A stretch of 64,000 nucleotides of DNA from Craterostigma plantagineum (taxonomy: Eukaryota > Streptophyta > Magnoliopsida > Lamiales > Linderniaceae). Both the position numbers and the translations under genes were made by a program. Below, piece by piece: positions 47,254 through 58,199 of this stretch. The stretch is from contig JAPQWV010001666.1 of assembly GCA_027422505.1 (NCBI GenBank), forward strand, positions 1 through 64,000, in the 5' to 3' direction. Every line of letters starts with the position of its first letter. Positions within the stretch are counted from its first letter, which is position 1. The notes below the pieces were generated by a model, which saw only the letters and a list, made by a program, of their open reading frames with translations, made no database searches and was not told the origin of the DNA.

Positions 47254-48805
47254 AATTTAAAAACAACTATGCCTTACTTAGTTTAAAAGTAGAAGAGCTC
47301 GCTTGCGCAAACGAACGACTAATTGCCTCTGAAGCGTTAGTCAAACGTCTGCAAAACAAGAACAAACAAAGTGAGACTAAGGTTAAGGAAACCATATTGG
47401 CCATCAGTTCATGTGAAACATCTCGTCTCTTGACGGCCGCACAATATGAACTGCTTACTAAGGAAAGAGTAAGGCTGTACCGAAAGGTGAAAGAACTTGA
47501 AGAGCAGCTTCACCTTAGAAACAAAAACGCACGTCTCTTATGCCAGTTGAACCAACCGCAGAAACAGAATTCTACGACGCCCGGGAGGGAATCGGCCTGG
47601 CCAGCAATTGCGAACCAACGCCGATAATGGTTAAAAGGTATAACATGTGTAACACTACGTTCCTGCAAATAAGAAAGGGTGCTCCCTCACAGCTTATGCC
47701 ATTTGTGAGATCATACTCCGTTGTCCTTTCGGAAGAAAAGAGGGAACAGAACATTCATTGGGCGGAAATTGCGTATGACTACACAGAATTGAATGCTAGT
47801 GATAAGACTAAGAAACCTTCACTCTCTGAAGACGTCGAGACTCTACTTCCACCAAAGAACAGGAAATTGCTTTCCGAGAAGTCTATATTTCTGGTCATAG
47901 CAGAACTAGAACGAACACTAGAAAACTTGAAATGACATCATAGCAGAACTAGAAGAACACTAGAATTAGAGCGGAAAGCCTTCGCGAAGGAGCGAGATGA
48001 TTTACTTAGCAAAATCTTTACCCTAGAGCAATTTCATAATATGAACAAACCCTCTACGTCGAGTCAAGTACCCGATTCTCGAACATGTAAATGTAAGAAG
48101 ACGGCGAAGATGACTCCTGAAGCTGAAACATGTTCTAACACTAACTCTCGTATTCTTATGGATACAGGGAATGTGAGTTCGACGTCTCTGGAAGGGAGTT
48201 CGTTTGAAATAAAGGAGAACCCGCTCTTCGATGACAAGAAGAAAAGACCATCCTATATTCGTCTTTCCTCTTTATGTACTGAATCCCAATATCTTAAGGA
48301 CGTAGACAATTATGTGGCCAGAACTTATCTTTCCTTTGCCAAACTTATGTCTATGTGTTGCTGTAATGACTTTATTCTTCCACGCTTTCATGAATATGAA
48401 GCACACGAACATGCAACACTCCGACCAACAAGCGAACTTCCTCTACGAGACCTTTGCACTCTCCCAGTTCGTCTAAGCCTACGGTTAAGCGAAAACGCCT
48501 TCCGACGCTAAATACAAAGTCACCTACTGCTCGCAAGCAAAAGATGAATAAAACCGAAGGACGACTACAAGAACCAAAACTCCCACGCCAATTCATGAAT
48601 AAGGCACCGTATATGCAAGCACAAGTTAGGCAAATATGGGTTAGAAAACCAAAATCCCGCCTCATCAAACAAATCACGACGGGAAATCTAAAATGGAACT
48701 AGCGCAACCTGATTTAGACCCCACATTTCCCGTTAAGCGCATGAAAATTTACTTGTATCACAAGAAGGTCCCGTCCGTAAACGGGGACCCAACGTTTGTT
48801 GATGA
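47254..48805 (+). pseudogene. Family A gag coiled-coil extension / linker
   Basis: Reads VEELACANERLIASEALVKR from 47,288, then ERVRLYRKVKELEEQLHLRN (about 47,466-47,525), and a second helical stretch KAFAKERDDLLSKIFTLEQF (about 47,975-48,034); all are Leu/Glu/Lys-rich with heptad spacing. Later segments (48,041-48,511) are Ser/Cys-rich and unrecognised, then basic (48,540-48,700) up to the protease. Probably one long gag tail interrupted by small frameshifts. It may mediate particle assembly or host protein contact, as proposed for other gag coiled coils. Confidence 0.62.
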
Positions 48806-49339
48806 TTGCAGGTCTGTCATGTGTGGTATCTAGACTCAGGTTGCTCCACACACATGACGGGGAACAAGGAGCTGTTGAGCAACTTCTCCGAGCGCTATCT
48901 CGGAAGGGTCTCCTTCGGAAACAGTCAAATGGCGCCAATTCTCGGAACTGGCGATCTCGTCCATGACAAACTGACGATCAAGGGCATCTCTTACGTCGAG
49001 GGTTTGAACTACAATCTCTTCAGCATTGGTCATTTCTGCGACAAAGGATACAAGGTTCTCTTCGAATCTGACATCTGCAGCATTATCAATGCCTCGGGAC
49101 TGCCTCTTCTTTCTGGAATGCGCACGTCTCACCTCTACGTACTCAATCTTACGACCTCTCGACCAATATGCCTTCTCTCTCGTGCTGCACCCAAGTTGAA
49201 CGATCTATGGCACCGGCGTCTTTCACACCTCAATTTCAAGACTATCAACAAACTGCGTCAGAATAAACTCGTCAACGGTCTACCCCAACTGTCATATCAT
49301 AAGGAACACCTCACTCTGCCTGTGAATTGGGGAAGATGA
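48806..49339 (+). pseudogene. pol: Family A protease and pre-integrase segment
   Basis: Aspartic protease with an intact active site: VWYLDSGCSTHMTG, DSG at 48,833-48,841. The flank continues LGTGDLVHDKLTIKGISYVE and NLFSIGHFCDKGYKVLFESD. The pre-integrase segment LWHRRLSHLNFKTINKLRQN (about 49,206-49,265) follows. The frame closes at 49,339 because of an indel within the zinc-binding CxxC tail. The protease domain itself looks intact here, unlike the left arm. Confidence 0.9.
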
Positions 49340-50570
49340 AGCGATCGTCTCACATCTCCAAGGAAACACCGTCCTCTAAGCTCATCCTCGAGCTCTTACA
49401 CATGGATCTATGTGGCCAATGCCTACGGCTACACTCGGAGGAAGACGGTATATTCTTGTGATTGTCGACGACTTCTCACGCTACACGTGGACGAAACTCC
49501 TTCGTACAAAGGATGAAGTTCCTGATGTAATCATCGAGTTTGTTGTTACGTCCAAACTCTTCATCAACAGAAGGTTCGGATTATCAGAACTGACAACGGA
49601 ACTGAGTTATGAACAAGAAGCTCAGTGATTTCTATGCCACTCAGGGCATCACCCAGCAGTTCTCAGCTGTGAAGACACCGGAACAGAATGGTGTTGTTGA
49701 ACGTAAGAATAGGACACTAGTTGAAGCAGCTAGGACTCTCCTCATCCAATCCGGCCTTCCTCACTCTCTTTGGGGGGAAGCTATTCAAACGGCTTGCGAC
49801 ACGCAGAACCGGGCTTCCATCCACAAGAGATTCAACCGCACCCCATACGAGATGCTGAATAACCGTCGTATCCCAGATATATCTTATCTAAGGGTCTTCG
49901 ATTGCCGATGTTTGTGGCCAATGATCGCCAACATCTTGGGAAGCTTGATCCAAAAGCACTTGAAGGCATCTTTGTTGGATATTCGCGGAACTCGAAGGCA
50001 TACAGAGTCTATCTTAAGGAGAAACGATCAGTAATAGAGAGCACAAATGTCACCTTTGACGAAAGCGAAGGCGACCTCATGGCTTCTGCTCATATCAGTC
50101 CAGAACCAGGTCTTCTACAGTCGTTGACAAAAGGTCAACTTTCAACGACGGGAACTTCCTCATCTGAGGGCAATTCTGGTGAACTGGATCTCGATCTGCT
50201 CTTTGAGTACTTCTATCCAGTCCCCAAGACTCCCGTCGCCACCACTCAACCTACCGCTGCACCCACCCCACCTACACCACCAGCTATCGGCGATGAAGTC
50301 GTCCCTCCAAACTTGGATGATCTCAATCTCAACGAAGACGACATTTTACCCACCCTGGGAACATTGCTGATCCTGATGCTGAACCCTCTCAATCTACTAC
50401 GGTTGAGATCTCTTCTTCGGACACCGGACCCCAATCTAATGAGCCTCCAATCGACACAAATGCAGCTAGCTCCTCACAGACCAATGTACCACTTTGGGCT
50501 CGCTCTCATCCTACGGATCAGATTATTGGGGATCCCACATCCGGTGTTTCGACGCGTTCGGCTACGATGA
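49340..50570 (+). pseudogene. pol: Family A integrase and C-terminal linker
   Basis: Catalytic triad visible: D in MDLCG (49,405-49,407), D in LTTEL/TDNGTE region (49,592-49,594) and E in NGVVERKN (49,699-49,701). Then EAARTLLIQSGLPHSLWGEA, RTPYEMLNNRRIPDISYLRV and LEGIFVGYSRNSKAYRVYLK, the copia integrase C-terminal part. From 50,080 a Pro/Ser/Thr/Asp-rich linker leads to reverse transcriptase. Frame breaks near 49,425, 49,600 and 49,910. Confidence 0.9.
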
Positions 50571-50639
50571 ATGAAAGTCTGTTCGCTTGCTATCTCAGTC
50601 AAGCCGAACCATCACGAGTAGCTGAAGCTCTCACGATCC

Positions 50640-51630
50640 TGATTGGCTGATTGCAATGCAGGAGGAAATAAATCAGTTCGAACGTTTACAAGTTTGGGAA
50701 CTCGTACCACGCCCTCACAACAGATCCATTATTGGCACGAAGTGGATCTTCAAGAACAAAAAGGATGAAGACGGTGTTGTCATCCGCAATAAAGCAAGAC
50801 TTGTGGCTAAGGGGTACAATCAATAAGAAGGCATCGACTACGATGAAACTTTCGCCCCCGTTGCCAGGATCGAAGCAATACGAATTTTTCTTGCCTTTGC
50901 TGCTCACAAGAACTTTAAAGTCTACCAAATGGACGTGAAGACTGCATTTCTGAATGGATTTCTCAAAGAAGAAGTGTACGTTGATCAACCTGAAGGGTTC
51001 TTGAGCGAAGAGTTTCCTCATCACGTATATCGACTCTACAAGGCCTTCTACGGACTAAAACAGGCTCCCCGAGCTTGGTATGACGTCCTTTCAGACTTCC
51101 TTGTTCAGTCTGGATTCAAGAAATGATCTCTGGATACAACTCTCTTCACCAAGCGGAGTGGCCGGACATCATGATTGTACAAATTTATGTCGATGACATC
51201 ATTTTTGGATCGACTAAACCACAACTGTGTGAAGAGTTCGCAGAATTGATGAAAGAGAAATTCGAAATGAGTATGATGGGCGAGCTGAATTTCTTTCTTG
51301 GTCTTCAAGTAAAGCAACTCCCCGACGGAATCTTCATCAACCAGTCCAAATACATCCATGACATCCTCGAGAAATATGGAATGAAAGATGCTAAGACTGC
51401 TGCTACACCAATGTCACCCTCTGGCCGACCCGACGCGGACCCATCTGGTGCTCCGTTGACCAAACCGTCTATCGTGGGATAATAGGCTCTCTTCTGTACC
51501 TCACTGCTAGTCGACCGGATATCGTTCTCTCGACAGGAATCTGCGCTCGCTTTCAGGCTACACCTAAGGAATCCCATCTCACTGCTGTCAAAAGGATTCT
51601 CCGCTATCTCAAAGGAACACCAATCTGGGT
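50640..51630 (+). pseudogene. pol: Family A reverse transcriptase
   Basis: Starts near [99 protein letters not shown], catalytic IYVDDIIFGST (YVDD 51,186-51,197), LNFFLGLQVKQLPDGIFINQ and GSLLYLTASRPD. A TAA at about 50,824 is unique to this copy (left arm has CAA), and the TGA at 51,124-51,126 is shared by both copies. Confidence 0.92.
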
Positions 51631-52131
51631 TTGTGGTACCCCACTCGATCGGACTTCAAACTGGTTGGATTCTCTGACTCGGATTACGCAGGATGCAAGA
51701 TGGATCGAAAAAGCACCTCTGGAGCTGCACACTTCTTGGGCGGTAAACTCGTGAGTTGGTCTTCTCGAAAACAAAACTGTGTCTCAACTTCGTCGACGGA
51801 GGCAGAATATGTCGCCGCCGCTAGTTGTTGCTCACAGCTTTTGTGGATGAGAACCCAACTACGAGATTTTAATTTTCATGTTGATAAAATTCCCATTTAT
51901 TGTGACTCGAAGAGTGCAATTGCGATGACGAGTAATCCGGTACATCACTTGAGAACGAAACACATAGATATTCGTCACCACTTCATCAAAGAACATGTCG
52001 AACAAGGGACGATTGAATTGCACTATGTCACTACCGAAGATCAACTAGCCGACATTTTCACAAAACCGTTGGATGTCAAACGATTCCAACACCTTGAGAC
52101 TATGTTGGGCATGTTGAATCTTCAGTTGTGA
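51631..52131 (+). pseudogene. pol: Family A RNase H
   Basis: Best preserved domain: 166 codons open. [80 protein letters not shown] and [19 protein letters not shown], ending LNLQL at the TGA at 52,129-52,131. The acidic catalytic residues (D in SDSDYAG, E in TEAEYV, D in YCDS) are all present. The first in-frame ATG is not a real start; the domain belongs to the polyprotein. Confidence 0.92.
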
Positions 52132-52218
52132 TCAATCGACCCTAATGAACTTTGATAAAGTGTACATATGTATTTTCACTTTACTCCATTTTCTATGTGT
52201 CTTCTGAATTATGTCTCT

Positions 52219-52303
52219 TAAGGGGGAGTTTTCGATTAAGGGGGAGTTTCTGTTTTTTTTTTCCTTTATCTAAAAAGGGAGTTATAGCTTAAGGGGGAGT
52301 TTC
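52219..52303 (+). other. Repeated polypurine-tract-like motifs (right arm)
   Basis: AAGGGGGAGTT at 52,220, 52,238 and 52,291 and a degenerate copy at 52,272, about 5.6 kb before the 3' LTR. Confidence 0.75.
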
Positions 52304-53010
52304 TGATTTTGCCTATTTAAAAAAAAAATTTGGGTTGAAATTTTAAATTTTGGTCAAACGGAGTCAAAATTGGACCAATTGATTTTTGGGTTGAAAGTTT
52401 AATTTTTGGTCAAACGGGGTCAAAATTGGACCAATAGGACCCAATTTTGACCAAGCCCGCGAAAATCGGCTCAGGACCCAATTTTTACCAAGCCCACGAA
52501 TTTCGGCCCAATAACTCGCATGAACAGTCACAAAACCCCAAAACACTTAACGTTTTTCACAATCCTACAAATTTCCGAGAAAAATTAAAAAATTTCGCAC
52601 CCTAATCTTCGAAAATTTCTCAACCTCTCGCGTCGTCGTCTTTCTCAAATCTGCCTTCAAAATCCGTTTTTCTGCGTACTCCGTCGTCAAAATCAGCTTT
52701 CTCGGTATGAATACATCACAAATAAATCAATTCCTGTTCGTTTTACTCTGTTTTCTGCCCGTTTGTTAAAATTTTTAGGTTTAAATTAACTTTTCTCGGC
52801 TTTAATACAGACGCATGTTTGGATTTTGGTGTTTAAAACCCCAAATATGTATTGCCCGTCCAATTTCGAGTCGATTGAGTCCAGTTTATTGCATTTTGGT
52901 TAAGATTTGAGTGGGTCTAAGGCAAAAACCATAGCGTCGCTTCGTACGTTTTCGCACAGTGTTCTTCACCGAGAAAATTTTCAGAAAAATGCTTTAAACG
53001 TTAGATTTTC

Positions 53011-53300
53011 GCTGCTACAGTGAGTGAGGTCCCGCGAAAAGTTTTTATCCGAGAAATTCTTGCGTTAAAAATTTTCGCTGCTACAGTGACTAAGGTCCTG
53101 CGAAAGCTTTTATCTGAGAAATTTCTTGCGTTAAAATTTTCGCTGCTACATGACTAAGTTCCCGCGAAAACTTTCATCCGAGAATTCTCTTGCGTCAAAA
53201 TTTCGCTGCTACAGTGTGTAAAGTCCCGCGAAAGTTTTCATTCGAGAAAATCCTTTTTCTTACGTTCAAACTTTTGCTGCTACAGTGCCCCCGCGAAATT
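53011..53300 (+). repeat. Tandem array, about 65-bp units with CTGCTACAGTG (right arm)
   Basis: Five units starting near 53,011, 53,078, 53,142, 53,205 and 53,275; more regular than the left-arm array. Confidence 0.82.
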
Positions 53301-53474
53301 TTCATACACCTCACTTCATATTACATCTTTTCGCATCTTCACTATTTCGCAACGACAGTGACCCAAAAATTTCAACCCGAGAAATTTTATCACTTGAGCA
53401 GATTCTCTTCAAAGCTTTATCAATCGCGAAACTTTAATACCTTTTAAAAAAAATATGTCGAAAAATTTTTTGGA

Positions 53475-53935
53475 TAACTTGCGAAATTTCCCACTACATG
53501 CGAAAATTACTCTGAATGCGAAATTTCATTAACGTGCGAAAATTTCCATACATGCGAAATTTTACTCTATCTGCGAAAATTTCTCTCAACTTGTCTATGT
53601 GTGATAGAAATTTCACACTACATGCGAAAATTTACTCTGAATGCGAAATTTCCTTAAGGTGCGAAAATTTCCATACATGCGAAATTTTACTCTATCTGCG
53701 AAAATTTCTCTCGACTTGTCTATGTGTGATAATTAGAGAAATTTCCATTACATGCGAAATTTTTTGATAACTTGTGAAATTCCATAATCTACGAAAAATT
53801 CTCCACTACTTGCAAAAAATTTAACACTACATGCGAAATTTTCCACTGAATGCGAAATTTTCCACTGAATGCGAAAATTTCCTTACTTGCGACAATTTTC
53901 CCTACATGCGAAATTCTACACTAAATGCGAAAATT
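53475..53935 (+). repeat. Array of TGCGAAATTT words (right arm)
   Basis: Two larger segments (about 53,490-53,590 and 53,615-53,705) are near-identical direct repeats; the rest is irregular. Confidence 0.78.
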
Positions 53936-54192
53936 TTTTTCAGCTTGCTCATGTACCAAATTTTCTCATATCACATGAACACATTCAATCCTGAAAATTT
54001 TCTAAGTATTGGAAAAATTACGTTTAATTTCCTAAAATTGTCGAAACTCGCCATCTCATGACCAACATTTCCTAGTTAGCTTAATTTTAATTTACTTTTA
54101 TCTTTACAATTTGGGCACTTCTATACTTCATTTTATTGTTTTACCCATATCTTACCTATATCCATATTCTCGCAATTTAGTCCGTACTAATC

Positions 54193-57100
54193 ATGCTACA
54201 ATTTCTGTCAAGCACAGATATGACTAACACAAACCGAGAAGCACTTGAAGCACTTGAGGCCGCAGAAATTCAAAGGGACGTCGCTCGCATCGAGCTAAAT
54301 ACACTGACGTTTGTTCCACCAATCGAGCAGGTCTTCCCAACAAGTCGATGGGCTGCCTTGATACCAAACAACCACATGGTGGACTTGGACAACTTCTGGT
54401 GCGATGCTCCCATCATCATAGAGATCCTCAAAGGGCATCCCCTCCGACACGCCTCACTCATGGCGAGCCAGAAGCGCAAGTCTACCTCCAGCAGTTCTGG
54501 CACACATTGCAGATTGCTGGACCACACTACCTCGCTTCAGCAATGTCCGCCGAATTGATCAAGAACAGTAGTCCTCCCCGCAAGATTGTCCAAGAAGTAC
54601 TCCAACTCCCTGTCTACTCACCCTACGATCCACTACCGACGCACGAACAACTCATTGAAGACATCGATAGATTGGGCTATCAACCTGAAAACAAGAAGAA
54701 GAAGGGCCACTTGTCCCAGTGAAGTCACCACACGCAATCTACCTCAACCCTGGCGAACACTGTACCTACTGCTGAACAAATGCATGTCAGGACCGCGGGA
54801 ACCACCAAATCCTCACCATCCTAACCGGCATCGCACACAACCGCAAGTACAACTACACCGAGATCATCTGGATGGATCTCGTCTCCATGGTCCAACGCCG
54901 CGATCGGGAAGTCGCCAAGGGAGTCAAAAACCGCTTCGTCCCTTACATGCGGTGGCTCCCAGCGATCATCAAACACTACCGCCTGTTCTCCACCAACATC
55001 CGCATCCGCCCGGCGAGTGAGCACTTCATAATTCCCGTTGTTGAGAAGTTCGCCAAGAAAAATACTATGGCGAAAGATCGACACGCCATGATCATCCCAG
55101 ACGAAGTCCTCGCCTATGCCGACCCAACAAACCCGCATGTTCAAAGCTATCGCGCCTCCACCGCTTCATTCCGCGATAGTCCCCGTCCACTATCCATTGT
55201 CCATACGGAGCAGACCAACCCCGCTGCTCCTAACCCGGGACTAGCCAAAACCCCACCGCCACTTCTAAGAAGTCATCGGGTCGCGCCGCATCCTCTTCCA
55301 CCCGCGTACCGAAAAAAACGGTCGCGTGAGGATGACGTAAGCCGCCCCACGGAGCGTCGATCGAAACAAAAACACGATCGACCTCCTCAGTCACAGACAA
55401 GCCGAGCCCAACCCATAGGTACAGGAGGTGATGTGTTCACCTCCCGAGTAGAAGACGGGCATTTGGCTCAACCACGCAAACGACCCCACCAATCCACTTA
55501 TCTTCCTCTCTACAGGAAGATATTTCATTCCACGAGGAGCTACGTATGCCATCGACATCCCACTTGGAGATAGTCGATGTTGAAACAAACAGTCCTTCGC
55601 CTCAGACTGCATCCTGTTCAATCACATCGAGTCTAGTGCCCTCACTCCCATAATTTCATATGTTTCTAGGACACATACACCTTTTACTTCACTACGGAGT
55701 CTTCGTGATTCTGTCGGAACGCTCGGTGATGTCTCTGTGACTGAGAGCGGAAGACCTAGCACGGCCAACATCACAATAACCGTGAGCCTAGGCCATCATT
55801 CGTTTGAGTCTGTCTCATCGATGATGCCAACGGGAAGTCTTAGTGACCCGTCTTTTCCCGTCCTGTGCAAACGGGCGGCCGATTGGCTATCTTTCCGATT
55901 CGGTGTCAGTTGGATTTCTTCGTGATTCCAACTTGTTAAATTTACCCCATTTTGTCTCCGAGACCGCGCTAGAGGCTCGTCTTCAAGTGTTTGCAAAGAC
56001 TCTTGAGGCGTCCATCCTCGATAAAGTCTACGCGCGTCTCGATGCGTCCACCATCGACAAAGGCAAAGGTGTGGCCCCGGAGACGCCACCACCACCACAA
56101 CATCTGGAAGCAGAAGCTGTTCTCTCCTCCATTTCCGCAAAGGAGCTCTTCTACATCCTCAGAGCCCGATTCGAATCAATGACGGAACTCGACGAGGAGG
56201 AACAACGAATGAAGGCCATCATGACTCAACCAATGACTTGCCACGCTCAAGGCGAGTCTAGCGGGATTAGACGCGACGATCAAGACGATGATCAAGATCG
56301 ACGCGAGGGGGAGAATAGGCAGCAAGGCTCACAATCTCAAGGACTCGTGCAATCGACGCCGCCTTCCTCCTCTGCACCTGAAACGACACCCGCAACATAA
56401 ACCTCACACCCACCAGCCAAAAATCCCATCCTATTAACCCCGAGTCACTAGCTAAGTCACCCTCACCACCACCTACTACCGTCTCCGAAACTCTAATCGT
56501 CACATCGACGTTAGAGGCCACCACCACATCTACACCACCCGACACCCAAATCATCATAGCTAAAACCATCACCTCACCGAACCACCAGAATTTCCACCAC
56601 AACCATCCCCACAATCCACAAACTCCTCCGACGCAACACCCTTGCCATCACACAGCCATACCCCTCTCAATACTGACTCCAACATGGCTTCCGAGGACAT
56701 CTACTGCGCGCAGAACGAGATCGAGGCCTACATCTTTAACGATGAATGGCTGTACACACCCGCCGATGCAGTAGCAGCTAGGAAGTTGGTGGAAAATGCT
56801 CGACGTCTGCTAAAGGAAGCTTCGCTTACGCTGATCAACACTGCAGACAACGAGAACAGAGAGGAGTACAACGCCGAACCCGCCGAGCTCGAGAACATCC
56901 TACAATTTCAAGCGCAGCAAGCTGAGGCTCCAACTGCTCAACCGGATGTGCCCACGGCGGATATACCGGAAACACCGTGGGAAAACAAGAAGATCACCGC
57001 ACCATTCCAGGAAGAGATCAGGAAGAGGATCTGGCGGCGCAAGGAGCGGATCATCATGGTCTTCGATGAATACGAGCTGATGAATGTCAAAAACTGGAGC

Positions 57101-57846
57101 GAGGAGAAGAAGAAGCTCTACCGATGGAGGCTTCTTTGCCACAAGTGCACAAAGCGGATGCTGTCCGATGAGAAAACTTCGCTCTTGAGATGAATCGGGC
57201 TCCCATCTGCAAAGTCATTGACATTCGCCAGGAGTCGAAAGGACGTGTCCACTATCCAGTGTTCACGGTGATGAGGCAGGATGAGAGCTACTGTGAAGTA
57301 AGCGAGGCGGACTTCAAATTTCTGCGCCTGGGTGATCTGTACAGCATGCTGGAATCCATGAAGCAGTTCAGACTCGTCCTCAGAAGTTCTGGACATCTCG
57401 TACTGGCTGAAACGGTCACTACGGGCTACGTGGCTCTCAAGGGACACATGCTCCGACAAGTGAGATACTTCGCCTCCCACGATCTGGAGATGGCGGTGGA
57501 GCACAACCTGAAGAAGGGGAACCTGACTCGCCCATCTTTCAAGAACGCGGACGACTATCGAGAGGGCGATGTGATCGACGGAGATGATCCGGCGGTCGCC
57601 ATACTCGAACTACAAGGAAAGATGAGGCTACTGCGCTGCTCCAAAGTGGCAAAGTTCTCGGATGGAACACTCACCATCATCCACGACAAGCTCATGAGAA
57701 ATTGCCGCATCCTTTTGGATGAAGACCCACACGGCCGATCCAAGTTCGCGAAGTTCATTGACGCTATAGCTGATCGAATCGTGCTTCGAAGGAATCTTCG
57801 CGCCTTCGAGTTCAAGCTAGGACTTCGTGAAACACACACTCGCTAA
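54193..57846 (+). pseudogene. Family A extra ORF downstream of pol (right arm)
   Basis: ATG at 54,193 (MLQFLSSTDMTNTNREALEA) to TAA at 57,844-57,846, about 1,217 codons when frame breaks are ignored. N-terminal module: helix with EALEALEAAEIQRDVARIEL, then NFWCDAPIIIEILKGHPLRH, LPVYSPYDPLPTHEQLIEDI, NYTEIIWMDLVSMVQRRDRE and KNRFVPYMRWLPAIIKHYRL. Middle: Pro/Ser/Thr-rich with basic clusters (YRKKRSREDD near 55,300; ERRSKQKH near 55,350) that could be nuclear signals. C-terminal module: SNMASEDIYCAQNEIEAYIF, FTVMRQDESYCEVSEADFKF, YFASHDLEMAVEHNLKK, KVAKFSDGTLTIIHDKL, ending LGLRETHTR. Ends about 45 bases before the polypurine tract, so it is an integral part of the element. No enzymatic motif or membrane segment found; the role is unknown. 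Confidence 0.82.
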
Positions 57847-57889
57847 TCCACCATCACAACGCCAAGATCCAAGACTCCCAACAATTGAC

Positions 57890-57903
57890 ACAAAGGGGGA
57901 GAT
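57890..57903 (+). other. Terminal polypurine tract of family A
   Basis: CACAAAGGGGGAGAT directly before the LTR TG. Confidence 0.92.
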
Positions 57904-58194
57904 TGTTAGGATATTTATAGATTGTGTCAATAGTTTAAGTCTTGGGTTCTATATTGTAATTATCCTTTTAGCTTGGGCTTTGGACTAGAATGTAATTAGT
58001 TAATCTTTAGTGTTTGGGCCTTAATATACCTAGGGTTAATGTGGTATATAAGGTTTTACCAACACTATTTTCAAAGTAATCAAAGATCAAAAGGCTAACC
58101 CTATTTTCAACACACACACTGAAGGTGAGAACCTCTCCCTTTTCATTCCATCAAAGCCTCTTTGATTCCTTGTTTGGTGCAATCGGGACCAACA
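57904..58194 (+). repeat. Family A 3' LTR (right arm)
   Basis: TGTTAGGATA...GGGACCAACA, 291 bp, followed by GAAGT. Confidence 0.95.
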
Positions 58195-58199
58195 GAAGT
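58195..58199 (+). repeat. Target site duplication GAAGT, right half
   Basis: Matches 44,157-44,161 and the left-arm copy at 12,149-12,153. Confidence 0.95.

Larger units (their letters stand above)
52132..54192 (+). other. AT-rich spacer between pol and the extra ORF (right arm)
   Basis: Same structure as 6,102-8,156. No gene seen. The ORFs at 53,190-54,061 are repeat artefacts. Confidence 0.85.
44162..58194 (+). mobile_element. Complete 14.0-kb copia element A
   Basis: Both LTRs, primer binding site, gag, pol in copia order (integrase before reverse transcriptase), repeated polypurine tracts, spacer, large extra ORF, terminal polypurine tract, and a perfect 5-bp target duplication. Inserted in the leader of element B about 110 bases after the B primer binding site. 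Coding regions carry stops and frameshifts; those shared with the left-arm copy (TAG 46,619, TAA 47,251, TGA 51,124) predate the duplication. Its size is well above the common 5-10 kb range of plant copia elements. Confidence 0.95.

Noticed and set aside
53190..54061. Open frames (MRNF..., KFPYMRNF...) in the spacer
   Set aside because: Generated by the GCGAAATTT repeat words; low complexity and not conserved between arms.
44162..58194. Envelope gene in family A (as in some Sireviruses)
   Set aside because: The downstream ORF shows no signal peptide, transmembrane segment or Cys-rich ectodomain.
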